A stretch of 64,000 nucleotides of DNA, taken from positions 4,092,001 to 4,156,000 of the forward strand of contig JAFFSR010000251.1 of NCBI GenBank assembly GCA_017163975.1. Direction: 5' to 3'. The notes beneath the pieces are model-generated. The model searched no databases. It saw only the letters and a program-made list of their open reading frames with translations, and was not told the origin of the DNA. The position numbers and the translations under genes are program-made. Shown here in pieces: positions 1 through 10,926 of this stretch (within the stretch, counting starts at the first letter, position 1; each line of letters starts with the position of its first letter). Source of the stretch: Anastatus disparis (Eukaryota > Arthropoda > Insecta > Hymenoptera > Eupelmidae).

Positions 1-2228
1 GTGTAACACCAATAAAATCTCTTTTAACATCGTCTCGTTGTTGTATATGTGCAGTAAAAGTTTGTATTATTAATTTTTATCGATTAAAAAATACAAAATT
101 GATGCGCGTTGAATGTGCGTAAAAAACAAGATCATTTAACGAAAAGTTAGTTAATAAATAATTCAATTTTGAACTTAAAAAAAAACTATACCAACAATGG
201 AAAAATGATTAATAAAACGTTTCGCAGAACATAAAATAAAACCATGTAATTTAAAAGCCAACGATGATTTGCTAGTTACTGACCTCAAACCCAATTAAAC
301 TCAACCGCCAGAACAATTTTAAACGAAAGTAGTTTTATATCGAATAATTAATCAAATGGAAAAAAAAAATTACTGGGGGAAACAAAGAAATTATAAAACA
401 GCAATCAAACTTAGTTTACCGACTTTTTTTTCCTATAAAAAAAGAAAGAAAGAAAAATGTATTACAATAACTTCCTTATGGAAAAAGCTTTGATACATAT
501 GTAATCCAAACTTACAAGTCATGACCCATCGACCTCGAACGATAACTTGTACTGCACAATACAAACCCCTCGGACAACATAAAATTGCCTTATGTAATAA
601 ATTTCATAAAAGCGCTTTTATATCTGCGTACTGTTACGCGTTACGTATGCACAAAAACAGATAGACGTTTGCTCGAATACACAGAGTTAATAGTAAACAA
701 GAGCTCATGTATTAGACATCAACAAACGAGCTTTGGAGCTAGAGATACAACATCGTCTCATATATCGTTTTTATTTACGTCTAAATTACTGATATAAATA
801 TTTTTTTTCTCTCCTTTTTTTCTTTCATGAATCATAGAAATTGCCATGTTTTAAATAGTAAAAGTCAATGTACATTACGGTATTATTTAATTACGTTGGA
901 AAATAAAAGGCATGGACGATTTGTTCTCTTGAGTTATCGATTTTTGTGCGCAAATCGTTCTTATGGAACCTGAAATGTTACGATCAATTGAACATTCTTT
1001 ATTTTTTTTTAAACGATGCTCGCGTATTCAGTGATCTTTGGTAACAAATTGATTTTGATTTATTTACGGTTCAGAGGTCACTAACTTATACCCTCTTTCG
1101 ATTAAAGGCTTGAAAAGAAAAAGAATAATCTAAATTTAATGAAACATTTACGTTTTTAATAATCGTCGTAACTTCGAGAGCTATAGTTGATTAAAATCTC
1201 ATTGATTATTTACAGAATGAAAGAGCTCTTTTTTTTCTATAGTTTCCAACTTTTTTCAAGAGAATCTAGAATTACCGCGGTTATTATTTAACGTATTGCT
1301 AACGATAATTTTTTTTTCTTGTTATAAAAATACGCGAGTCCCGAAAATTTTCTATTTCATACTTTTTTTTTGGTTTTTGTTTATGCACAGAGAAAGTTTT
1401 ACTTTTTTTCAACGGAAAATTTATGTATGTTTGATATAAAGTAATGTGGATACGATACAACAACTCGGATACTCCAGAAAACATAACTCGAGAGCAATTT
1501 CTTTTCTGTGTACCGCAGTAAAAATGTATTTTATCGCAAGTAATAAGTTCTTCGCGAGTAATAAGTTATCTGGAAATATCATAATATACGATCATTTATA
1601 ACCGAAGGAATTTCTTTAACGCTAGAAGTTACTTAAGCGATCTTATCAATCTAAAGCTCGTATTTTATTTTATTTCTCTTTCTTTTTTTTAACGATAAAA
1701 AGCTTTTAAACTAATCAGCTCTATTGGTATAATACAATTTAGACTATTTTTTGTATCTCGAAAATTTCGACGTCCAATTACTTTTATCCAGTGCAATATA
1801 AATGTCAGCGTAATTTATTTATTTAGTTTTTTAAATTCGCTTAAAGCCGGATCAACGATAATAAAATTAAAATAAAATCACTGAATACGAAAAAGAAAAT
1901 CCCAATAAAATTTTAGTGTCATAAATAAAAAGAGAATCTTTTTCCTCGTCGAGGAGGCGGAAAAAAATTTTCAAACCGTATACGTGACATTCCAGTTTCC
2001 ATAATACGTTTCGTAAACTATGCAGATACACTCCCAACACTGCGCCACTAAAAAAAAAAATGGAAAAAAAAACGTGTACACTTTCATATAGAATATAAAT
2101 ATTGACATACGTATATATAGAGATATGCACAATCACATTTTCCTCTACTTTTTATTTTATAATTAAACTTTTTTTTTATTTAATTTTTGCTTTCTTTAAT
2201 GCTTTTTTTTTTAAAGAAATTAGCTTAC
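1..2228. other. AT-rich non-coding DNA, probable calcium channel intron
   Basis: Apart from the candidate microexon at 516-551, I see only AT-rich sequence with T and A runs. There is no pore-loop or S6 exon of the channel on the minus strand and no recognisable coding sequence on the plus strand. If the gene continues leftward, as expected, this is intronic. Confidence 0.5.
516..551 (-). CDS. Ca-alpha1T: candidate 36-nt microexon of the calcium channel turret
   Basis: On the minus strand this 36-nt segment lies between TATTGTGCAG and a GTAAGT donor. Like the candidate at 2229-2267, it is open when entered in phase 2 and leaves in phase 2. It could follow either that candidate or the confident S5 exon. 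The peptide would read about YTSYRSRSMGHD. The expected next family feature is an aromatic-ICS motif in the turret, which is not visible in the window. Support is limited to splice signals, phase and local composition, and the polypyrimidine tract is weak. Confidence 0.25.
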
Positions 2229-2267
2229 TAAATGCGTGATCGAGCGGAGTATTCGTCCGGGAGTAAC
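2229..2267 (-). CDS. Ca-alpha1T: candidate 39-nt microexon of the calcium channel turret
   Basis: On the minus strand a 39-nt segment is bounded by an acceptor (TCGCTGTTGCAG) and a GTAAGC donor. It is clearly richer in G+C than its surroundings. Entered in the phase left by the confident exon ending at 8880, it is fully open and reads ELLPDEYSARSRI, leaving again in phase 2. Its position after the S5 exon fits a variable extracellular turret segment. I cannot confirm homology, because turret sequences diverge quickly and I do not recognise the peptide. Frame preservation and splice sites alone can arise by chance in a 9-kb search space. Confidence 0.3.
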
Positions 2268-3222
2268 CTGCAACAGCGAAACAATCACCGATCACTCTAC
2301 CCTCATTTTTTTTTTCTTTTTTTATAGCAATCCAAATAATATAATACTTACTGACTACTATATATTATATACCTTTTTTTTTAATTTATTATTAATTTTT
2401 TTTTATCGTTCGCTATTAAAATATACAGTGAGCTAAAGGTTTCTAAATGTCCATTGAAAGATTTTCATATCAACAGCTGAATTGGGGATACATTATATCA
2501 TGTGACTCGACAAGAATTATTCTATATTTGTTTAGCAATTGTTGTGGCTCGTGTCAACCAACTTACGTCACATCGAGAAAGTAAATGAAAGGGGATTCTT
2601 TTATAGCTTTTTTTTTATATTTATAAATGTGCGATTGCTTTTTTTCTTTTTTTTTCAAAACGATATAGGACTTCAATCATCTTTCCTATAAATAATTCAG
2701 TTGTTCAACGTGTTGAATTGCGTGTTTGGCTTAAGAAATGTTATTGGATGTAATTTTTTTTCCCCCTTTTCCTTTTTTTTTATTAGTCAAGTCTAGGACA
2801 ACGAGAGTAAAAAAAAAAAAAAATTGTGTTCAGGACATTAAATATTTTACGAGGTAGCTTTAGTTGCTTTCTTATTCAAAGAGATTAACCGGTCAACTTA
2901 ACTTTTTCAACTTACAAACTTGACCAAAGGAGAACTTTATTCATTTTTTTTTTCTTACCAGTAATTTTACACTAACTTTCCAACTAGTCTTAAAGTGTAC
3001 CGAAATTAAAGTAATAAAACGATGCTCTCAGAGAAAAAAAGTAAAGTGAATAATAAATTTAACTAAGTCATTTTGTTTCTCAGTGCGTATTAATCTAAAA
3101 ACACAGAAAAAATTAATAGGACGTCGTTATCATTACGTTTAACGTAAAAGTAAGTAAAACATAACTTTTAAATGAAAAAAAAACATAAAAAATAACCATT
3201 ATCAATCATTGACTTGTTAATT

Positions 3223-3394
3223 TCTTTTTGCTTCTTTAACATCGCTATATTTATGCTATTTTTAATGCTAATGAGTGACGGAGCTTGTAAGTGTATTTGC
3301 GAACAAAGCACGTGTAACGTACAGTGGTGCTTTTATCCCGAGAACATCGAGATTACGAATCCAATGCTCTACCGACTGAGCCACTCGCCGGCTC
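3223..3394 (-). mobile_element. tRNA-derived SINE, minus copy with damaged B box
   Basis: Read on the minus strand, the element opens with a tRNA-like head containing an A-box/D-arm stretch (GTGGCTCAGTCGGTAGAGC). An anticodon-arm-like segment with CGT follows, then a body and a tail ending AGCGATGTTAAAGAAG. It is clearly homologous to the plus-strand copy at 30125-30318. Relative to that copy it lacks about 30 bases, including the B box (GTTCGAATCC). It is flanked by imperfect 14-bp direct repeats at 3209-3222 and 3395-3408 (TTGACTWGWTAATT, two mismatches), consistent with LINE-mediated insertion. Loss of the B box suggests a dead copy. Confidence 0.8.
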
Positions 3395-3769
3395 TTGACT
3401 AGATAATTACTTAATCTTCAAATTTATTATATGCTTTTCATTTAATTAAGAAAAAGTAAATAGAAATTTAAAGAATTAATTCAACTGAAATCAAAACAAT
3501 ACGAAACATCAAAAAGAAACAAAAAATTCAAGTAAACCAAAAAATAAAATATTACATGGAACAAAAAAGTTTCTACAAAATAAACAAGGGATAGAAGAAA
3601 CAAGCCTCAATAACCTACTTAAATCACGTCTTCTAAGATTCCCATCAGATTAAAGTACCCCATCATGCGAGTTTAAGTCAAGGACCTCCTTCTCAAGCAT
3701 TATAACTAACGCACGCTCTGGGAATCGCTGACAATGTGTCGTGTTTGCTCGTACCACACATTACACGTG

Positions 3770-4234
3770 TATACAGGGTGTTTTTAAAATAGTATCTAAT
3801 ACGATGTTTCACCGCAATATTATTAATTTTATGTCGTTCGATTTGATTTTTGCATCGTTTGATTTGATTTTTGCATCGTTTGATCGGATTTAAAATTTAA
3901 AAAAATGTTTATTTAGTAACAAAAAAAACGTTTTACACAATTTTCAAATCACAGTAAACATTCAATATATTAAGTTTTTAATTCCTTGAAACTAAAAACA
4001 CCGGATTACTCTTACAAGTAAAATTTTATACATTATCGTTTTTCATAAAAAATGAATTCAGCTAGTTTATCTCATTGAACGTTCTCCATGTAAAATCTGA
4101 ACAAAAAAAAAACATTAGAAAAAAAAAGAAAGCAAAGTATCATTTCTTACTGGTATAACCACATATCCTTTTCATTTGCTCAATAATATAACACAACCTT
4201 TCAACTTTTCCACTTTGTCAGATCACCCTGTATA
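3770..4234. mobile_element. TA-flanked MITE with TACAGGGTG termini
   Basis: Both ends carry the same short inverted terminus: TACAGGGTG on the left and CACCCTGTA on the right, each flanked by TA. That gives a 465-bp unit including the TA duplication. A TA target site and short inverted repeats fit a non-autonomous Tc1/mariner-type element. There is no transposase reading frame inside. The interior includes a 21-bp tandem repeat. Superfamily assignment rests on the target site only. Confidence 0.6.
3835..3887 (+). repeat. 21-bp tandem repeat, about 2.5 units
   Basis: Two full units beginning CGTTYGATTTGATTTTTGCAT at 3835 and 3856, and a partial third at 3877, lie inside the TA-flanked element. 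One substitution separates the full units. Confidence 0.85.
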
Positions 4235-7200
4235 CACATACGTATACGTATGTATGGTTAATACGAACGGAAAGCTGATAATGCGTTAGCGTGTGTATGT
4301 GTAATAGGGAACAAGAGAAGCCTCAATGTAATCGGCCTCAATTTCCGTGGATATACTTGACCCTCCCTCCCTCTCTCCCTCTTATCCCTTTGTAATCACT
4401 GTAATCCACTCGTGATGAGTAATATATCTAACATTCTCTTTTACTCTCTATTTTCTTGTCCTTTCTTTTTTAAAGAAACAAATTGACTGAAGATGGAACT
4501 AACATACGCAAGTTCAAGTTTTGTGTGTTATGTTGCATCATCACAATGTTATATTTTGATATCAATTTTTTTACAGGAGGTTAAATTACGTGAATTACAC
4601 GTGATTAAAAAATAAGTAGCTCAAATACATATACTAATGACATTGCTTTATATTTTATAAGATTTACAATGTTTTAATGAATGTCAATCTTTACAGATTT
4701 AAAAAACTTATCCAATCAGAAATTAATTCTTCAATTTTAAAAATTTATTTTAAAATTCAACGATCAAACTCTTAACATGACTTTTACAATTTTAAATATA
4801 CTGCAACACAACACTTAACTTTTCTACACTTAATCTGTTCTAAATTATTATATTTAGGATGCATTCCATCTGTACAACCAGTGTTTAAAATGTTTCATTG
4901 CAATTGAAAAACAGTGGTACGTTTTTTCAACTGATCTAATTGAAAATTTTTTTTCTCAATCATTGATCTTTAATATTTTAAAAATTTAGAAATAATATTG
5001 CAAGCAGTACAGATATCGCTGAAAAAAAATATCTATTCATTTTAATTTTTAAACGATACTGGCACCTCACGTTATTGCAATGAAACAGTCGTCTGGAAAT
5101 TGTTTTTTTTTTATTTTCGTGTGCTCGATTCATTAATAAACTAAGTGAATTCACGTCACGTAGCTTTTTTACCTGTTGAAGATTCTCAGGTGGGACTCGT
5201 TTACAAATCTACTGGAAAAAGTTCCCATGTATCTTACGAAATCGTTTTACGAACGAGTTTGAAAATAGAAAACTTTACCTTAAAATTCTTTCGGAATTAC
5301 GTTGCCAATAACCTTATCTTGATTTTATTGGGGAACGATTAATAAGAATTTAAGATTGATTTTTTTTCAAATTGCCTTTTATTTTATTTTTACATGCGAT
5401 TGGAAATTTCATCTTCATTTGACGTTTAACGAAAAATAAAAAAAAATAGACTATTCGATGAAATGAATTATTAAATATTGATTAAAACCGTACGTATAAT
5501 GATATATCTTAATGATAATGATATATGCCATAACAATTTTATGATGGTGATTGTAATAGGGGTATAAAATAATGTTGCAGACATTTCAAAAATTTTACAT
5601 GTTTGTATTTCATGAAAAATTCAAAATTTTTAAGTTATCACGCAGTTTATTATTTACAAAATAAGGGAAAAATTGTATATTAGTGAAAATTAGTGAAAGA
5701 AGATCTTAGATCGAGTTATTTTAAATTTATGGATTTTACTCTTATTTTCAAAAAATATTTATTTTCACAATAAATTGTCTGATTTTAATTACAAATTTTA
5801 CATTTCTTGACAAATTTTTTCGATTTTTAAATGAATTATCTAATTTACCAAATTCTATATCTAATATTGTGAAAAATTAAAAATATATATGTACAAAATA
5901 TTTTTGAAAATATTCAAATTTTAAACAGAAATAATATAATTTTACTACTTTATACTTATCGTCATTATTAAAAAAAAGTAATCTAAAAATTATTCAAAAA
6001 AACAACATAATCTCATTCTTCTTCGAATATTACGGTCCTTTAACTTAAGTAAGTAGATTGAAAATTTTTAATTATACAAAAAGTCGTCCATTTCGTGAAT
6101 TTGAGCAATGAACGAAAGACGTGAAATTTTTTACAATTACAAAAACAAAAGGAAAAAAAAAGCAAGAAAACACATCTACATTTAGCGTGATATACGAGCG
6201 TGCGGTAATGTAAATTTTCGTACGCACGTGTAAAATGTAAAAGCGCATCGTACGTTATGAAGGGTGAATTATATATGCGTTAAAAAATAAAAATCTAAAG
6301 CACGATTATATGTTATATATGGGATAAAGCGATTTGCCGGTATGCGCGGCATATTATGACCCATCGTTATATACAATTTGTCCAGTATTATACTGTTTGG
6401 GATTTTCTCGTTAATTAACGATAATTCGATTTCTCTTTTTCCTCTTTTTTTTTTATTTATCTATTCATTCTTGCTACCGTCGCTTACATACGCATGGAAC
6501 TAATAGAGCCTTAATAATATTATATACTCTGGAACAGTTTGACGCTTTTATTGATCCATGTCGTGTAACGGGGGATTTTCGAGGAATTTCAAATTTTCTA
6601 ATTGGTGTAATGACATTGTTAATCTTCATTTTCTGTTTTTTTCTTCTTTTTTTAATGCAAGATAAGAATAAAAATTTTGATATTTGTTTATAATTTAATT
6701 GTAAATAATTGAACTCATTAAATTAATTTTATTTGAAATTGCCGATAAATAAATATGGACTAGCGAAAAGTAAATTAAACGATCGTTCATTAATCTTGTT
6801 GCGGATATTGGTTCTATAGATAATGATTAATGTTAATTCGAGCGTCGAATCAAAGAATGATTATTTATTTAATAAAGTCAGTGTTAGAATATTTTAGCTT
6901 TCCTATTAATTACTTAATTTATTATCGTTAGAAATTGTAATGATATTATAAGTTCAATTTATAATTTAAACAAGACTTTTTGAATTATTTAAACAGCTTA
7001 TAACTTTCTGACTTGCTGAGATAGTGTCATTTGATTGAGTCACGGATTTTCGTGGAACTGATGGATGTAACATTATTGTAAAAATTCCGAGCTTTGGATC
7101 TGGTATAACGTTGGGGTGTTCCAAAATTATGTTATTTTGTTCTATTTTCAAAGGTTTCTTTAAAAAATTGTTGTTATTAATGAGTATAACTCTCCAATGG

Positions 7201-7251
7201 AAACTTCTAAGTTCATTTTGCAATATACTTGCAAGGAGAGGATTTTCTAAT

Positions 7252-7376
7252 AAAATTTACAATGAAATTCTGCATAAAAATTACAGTGACATTTCTGCTT
7301 AAAAATTACAATGAAATTTCACAAAAATTACGGAGAAGTATTGTAAAAATTACGAGTCATTACCGTAAAAATTCTA
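7252..7376 (+). repeat. degenerate 22-25 bp tandem repeat with AAAAATTAC core
   Basis: The core AAAAATTAC or a close variant recurs at about 7252, 7276, 7301, 7323, 7345 and 7367, giving spacings of 22 to 25 bases. The spacers contain variants of ATGAAATTTC. It gives rise to spurious short open frames on both strands. Confidence 0.6.
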
Positions 7377-8141
7377 GGACGAACTTTAATTTTTGCCATA
7401 ATATATGTCTATTATAATATTTAAAGGATGTGTCTTTAAAATATCCTGAAAGTATAATATGTCCCACGATTGCGGTGACGATTACCGTAATTTTTATAGA
7501 AAAATTCTCTCCGCGTGTAAAAGTTGTTATCATATCTTTTTGTTAATTTTAATTGTAATTAGAAAAAAATGTATTCAAATAACTTGATCTAAACAAAAGT
7601 TGTAAAAAAATCAAAATTATTAAAAAAATTAGCATAAAATAAAACTTGAATTTTCATTGAATTATCGTGCTGAATTTGTTTAATGTTTTCATTGATTATG
7701 GCTTTTGAAAGGATTAAGATTTTTCAACGCAATTTTTTTTTAATCGAAAGGGTTTGACTACAACTGTCGTAAGCACGTTGCAGAATGAGCTCAAAAGTTC
7801 TTATTGAAGAGTAATTCACATAAATATTAATAATAACTTTTTTTTAATCTCCAAAAATACTTTACAATCAGAGTACAAAAGTGTAATCAAACTTTGAACC
7901 TAAAAGTTGCAACCTTCCTTATAATTTTATTCATTAAATATATCCAAAAGCTTTAGGAATATCCATGTCCCAAAGTAGAGACACTCTCCCGGTTAGCATA
8001 ATCAATAGAGATTTAGTGGAAATATGCAATTCATTAAATTCGAACTTGACGCAAACAATTCGTGTCTATTAATTAATGAAAAGCAGACGAGCAGGTGAAA
8101 AAAAAACGACAGTTTTAAAGGCAAGACGCGCGTACATCAAA

Positions 8142-8171
8142 GCACTAATGACCTTCGGAGGATATTAGTGC
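8142..8171. other. small stem-loop
   Basis: An 8-bp arm GCACTAAT at 8142-8149 pairs with ATTAGTGC at 8164-8171. An inner CCT/AGG stem closes a TCGG loop, separated by a small 2x2 internal mismatch. It lies in the calcium channel intron. A function is not evident, and it is too short for a microRNA precursor. Confidence 0.5.
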
Positions 8172-8879
8172 AAATAATGTCATCGATTAACGTACATTAA
8201 ATAATGGCGTCCTCTGTATACTCATTATTCACTGACCTTGAATGGATCTTTTCTATTTCGCATTTTATTTGCGTTTGAGCAAATATTATTTTGATTTATA
8301 AATTTTTTATCTTATTTTTTAGAGTTTATGGATAAACAATAAAATAATTGTTCTTTAAGAATAATAAAGGGTTATTAGTTTTATATACAAGTTTTTCTTC
8401 AACAATTAATCCTTTAGTTAAAAGTAACAGATTCTTCATTATATTTCATTCCAATTCTATCGATAAGACAGATATACAATTATAAATGTTTTTTCTTTAA
8501 TTTAGGTTCATCATCACTGTAAACTACAGCCAAAAAAGCGTCAAACCTCTATGTAAAAAAGTGTTGAAAAAAATTTTTTTTTTTTGTTATATATGAATAT
8601 ACAAAAGGTGTATAAAAAATTGCCAAAAAAGTGTTTAGATCACAAGATTTATAAAGCCTAGAAAGTTAAGAAAGAAATATCGTGAGATTAAGACACAAAG
8701 TAAATAATCGATTAAGAAAACAAAGGATATTATATCGTATCAAAGTATATATATAATACTAATAAAAAAAAAAAATAATAAATAAAGGCGAACTAGATGC
8801 TTCTTTTTTTCTTTTTCATAGATTAATAAAAAAAAAAAAAAGGGTAAAGCAAAGATAAAACGTAAGAGCTTGAACTTAC

Positions 8880-9051
8880 TCTGGATACTTGATGTTGGGC
8901 AGAGGCTTGAGAAAACATCGCTGCCTAAGTATACCCTCCCAGAGCTGCACGCCAATAATACCAAATATAAAGAATACGAAAAAACAAAGCAGCAACACGT
9001 TACCCAGCATCGGTAGCGTATCGAGCAGCAACATCACCAGTATTCTCATAC
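8880..9051 (-). CDS. Ca-alpha1T: T-type calcium channel alpha-1, domain I S4-S5 linker, S5 and turret start
   Basis: This fourth exon is 172 nt: two bases finishing Ser, 56 codons and two bases over. It encodes [18 protein letters not shown], the S4-S5 linker that is nearly invariant among Cav3 channels. S5 follows ([21 protein letters not shown]), and then the first extracellular turret residues ([17 protein letters not shown]). The acceptor has a long pyrimidine tract ending CAACAG, and the donor is GTAAGT after a phase 2 end. The downstream exon should complete a Glu or Asp codon and lead into the pore loop. No convincing pore-loop exon follows in the window, so the gene runs off the left edge. 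Confidence 0.97.
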
Positions 9052-9163
9052 CTGTTGAGAGAAAAAAGAAAAAAAATACAAAGACAAAATTATAATATCA
9101 GATGAATAAAGAGCTTACATTGTTAACAGTGAATAAGGAAAATTCTTTTATTTTGTACGTGTT

Positions 9164-9166
<3 letters not shown>

Positions 9167-9218
<52 letters not shown>
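9167..9218. repeat. (TA)n microsatellite
   Basis: This is an uninterrupted TA dinucleotide run of about 50 bases inside a calcium channel intron. It creates artefactual Ile-Tyr open frames. Confidence 0.97.
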
Positions 9219-9221
<3 letters not shown>

Positions 9222-9627
9222 TTAACAATAGCGTCAATCAAGGTAACAAGAAAGCAAGTAATTGCGCTAGAGCAACCACAAAAATGTCAGGGTCGTATAC
9301 CTATGATGTATAGATAAAATCTTCTATTGACTATATACACATTTAATGACTATACAATGTTATTCCTTTCATCTTTGTATAACGTGCGTGTATATATTTA
9401 TATGCACGCACACGGGGATAACGATGTTGAAATTGCGCTTTGTATAACGAGCAACGGTACAGAGGATAACGAAAAAAAAAAAGAAAAAAAAACGAGAGGA
9501 GAAGAGGATAGAGATGTTGGTTGAGCATAAAGTGAAATCGTATATAATGAAAACGCGATAACGACGTCTGACTCGACAAAATTAAGCTTGTTTATTTCGG
9601 GTAAATTCCAATGTCACGCTTGTTTTA

Positions 9628-9661
9628 ACGTATATATACGTACGCGCGTACGTATACGCAC
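9628..9661. repeat. alternating purine-pyrimidine tract with 22-bp perfect palindrome
   Basis: Every step from 9628 to 9661 alternates purine and pyrimidine. The core at 9635-9656 is self-complementary and centred on GCGC (TACGTACGC-GCGTACGTA). Such tracts can adopt left-handed or cruciform structure; a role here is not shown. Confidence 0.85.
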
Positions 9662-10828
9662 TGACGAAAAAATAATATTCTTTGACAAGTACAAACAGTT
9701 TTTATTTGTTTTTATTTTTAATAAATTTCATGATTCCTTCTCTTTTTTTTTCATCAATTAGTCAATTAAAACTTATTTGATTTTAATTTCGTTTGGGAAT
9801 TTCGAACGGTATTCTGCACAGTCAGCTTAATAAATTGCCTAATAACATTGAATAATATTTAAAACGCATTTATCCTTTATAATGTTACTCTTTTTATTCA
9901 AATATATATATTCATATTATACAATATCGAAATACTAAAGCTGTCTAAAAGTGGATTTGATCTAATTTTATAAAAATATTTTTAAACTTTCAAAAATAAA
10001 TGGGATTTTCAATTTATTACAATGTTTTATTTTTAATATCTATGAATTCTTATTTAAATTTGAGCTTACTTATGCTGAACAAGGATATAAACTTTAAATA
10101 AAAACATTGTAAATAATTAAAATTAACTAAAAAATATGATATAGTTGCAGATTTTTCCGCTGGATTCAGACGGTAAGTAAACATTCATCGATTCGTATTT
10201 TAAAATAAAAATACAAAGGCATAAATAATAAATGTGTATTCAATAACTATCAATAAATAATGAAAATCGCTTGTCATTAAATATTAATAAAAGTCGAAAC
10301 ATCAAAATAAATAAAATTACGATACTTCAGTCATTGTTGGATGAAATTAAAAATTGAAATAAATATAAAAAATAAAAGGCAGGAAGTAAAATTATCATGC
10401 GAATTCTTCGCGAGATGCGACACCTTAATGAATGCTCAACGGAAGTATGCATAAATATCGATTGCTTTAGCAATATACTCTTCGTCCAGTGATAATTAAA
10501 CTGTGTAAATTGCTTCTTTTCATATGTATATAGTTAAATGTAGTTCTTTTTTATTTTTTTTTTCAATAACCAGCACAAAGCGCATAAAAGAACATTTTTC
10601 TGCTTTCATTTTAAACCGCATCGCATTGAAAGAAGAAGCGTACTGATGTAGCGGTACGCTAATTAAAATCTACGGATGATTTAAATTATAATGAAAAATT
10701 TTTTTTTTCTTTCATTCACTGCTCGGCACGTACGAATATGATTGTTATGATAAACAAAGGTAAGCACGTTCCGAGTATGCGAACGAAAAAAAAAGAAGAT
10801 ATTAAATAAAATCATTGATTAAACTCAC

Positions 10829-10926
10829 TTGGTATCCTATTGATTGCTCTTAATGGTCTCAACACCCTTATCGTTCGTATCGCCGATAAATTCATATTCT
10901 CGACGTTTAAGCAGTACTCTAATGCC
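10829..10926 (-). CDS. Ca-alpha1T: T-type calcium channel alpha-1, domain I S3-S4 exon (voltage sensor)
   Basis: This third exon is 98 nt: one base completing Gly, 32 codons, then one base of Ser. The translation starts [12 protein letters not shown] and continues [20 protein letters not shown]. The first part is the end of S3 and the S3-S4 loop. The second is the S4 voltage sensor of domain I, with arginines at regular three-residue spacing ([15 protein letters not shown]). At the place where human Cav3.2 carries the histidine behind its high nickel sensitivity (H191), this protein has glutamate (CLNVEN). The acceptor GTTCACAG and donor GTGAGT are canonical. The phase join to the next exon gives a serine, matching the family RIPSMRIL sequence. 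Confidence 0.97.

Larger units (their letters stand above)
2268..8879. other. AT-rich calcium channel intron with repeats
   Basis: About 6.6 kb lie between the S5 exon and the first microexon candidate. It holds the SINE, the TA-flanked MITE, the 21-bp and AAAAATTAC tandem repeats and a small stem-loop at 8142-8171. I see no other exon-like sequence. Isolated open frames on either strand (for example 5145-5342 and 6966-7223) are not recognisable. Confidence 0.5.
9052..10828 (-). other. calcium channel intron (S4 exon to S5 exon)
   Basis: This is a 1.8-kb intron bounded by GTGAGT and CAACAG. It contains a (TA)n tract at about 9167-9218, purine-rich tracts near 9470-9510 and the alternating purine-pyrimidine palindrome at 9628-9661. 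No further coding sequence was seen. Confidence 0.85.

Noticed and set aside
8722..8732. AAGGATAT on the plus strand (U12 donor motif on the minus strand)
   Set aside because: It lies downstream of the S1 exon, so it cannot be the donor partner of the AT-AC acceptor at 17434. It is a chance match.
9102..9317. Open frames with Tyr-Ile repeats at TA microsatellites (also near 16.7, 36.6 and 58.7 kb)
   Set aside because: They are translations of dinucleotide repeats, not genes.
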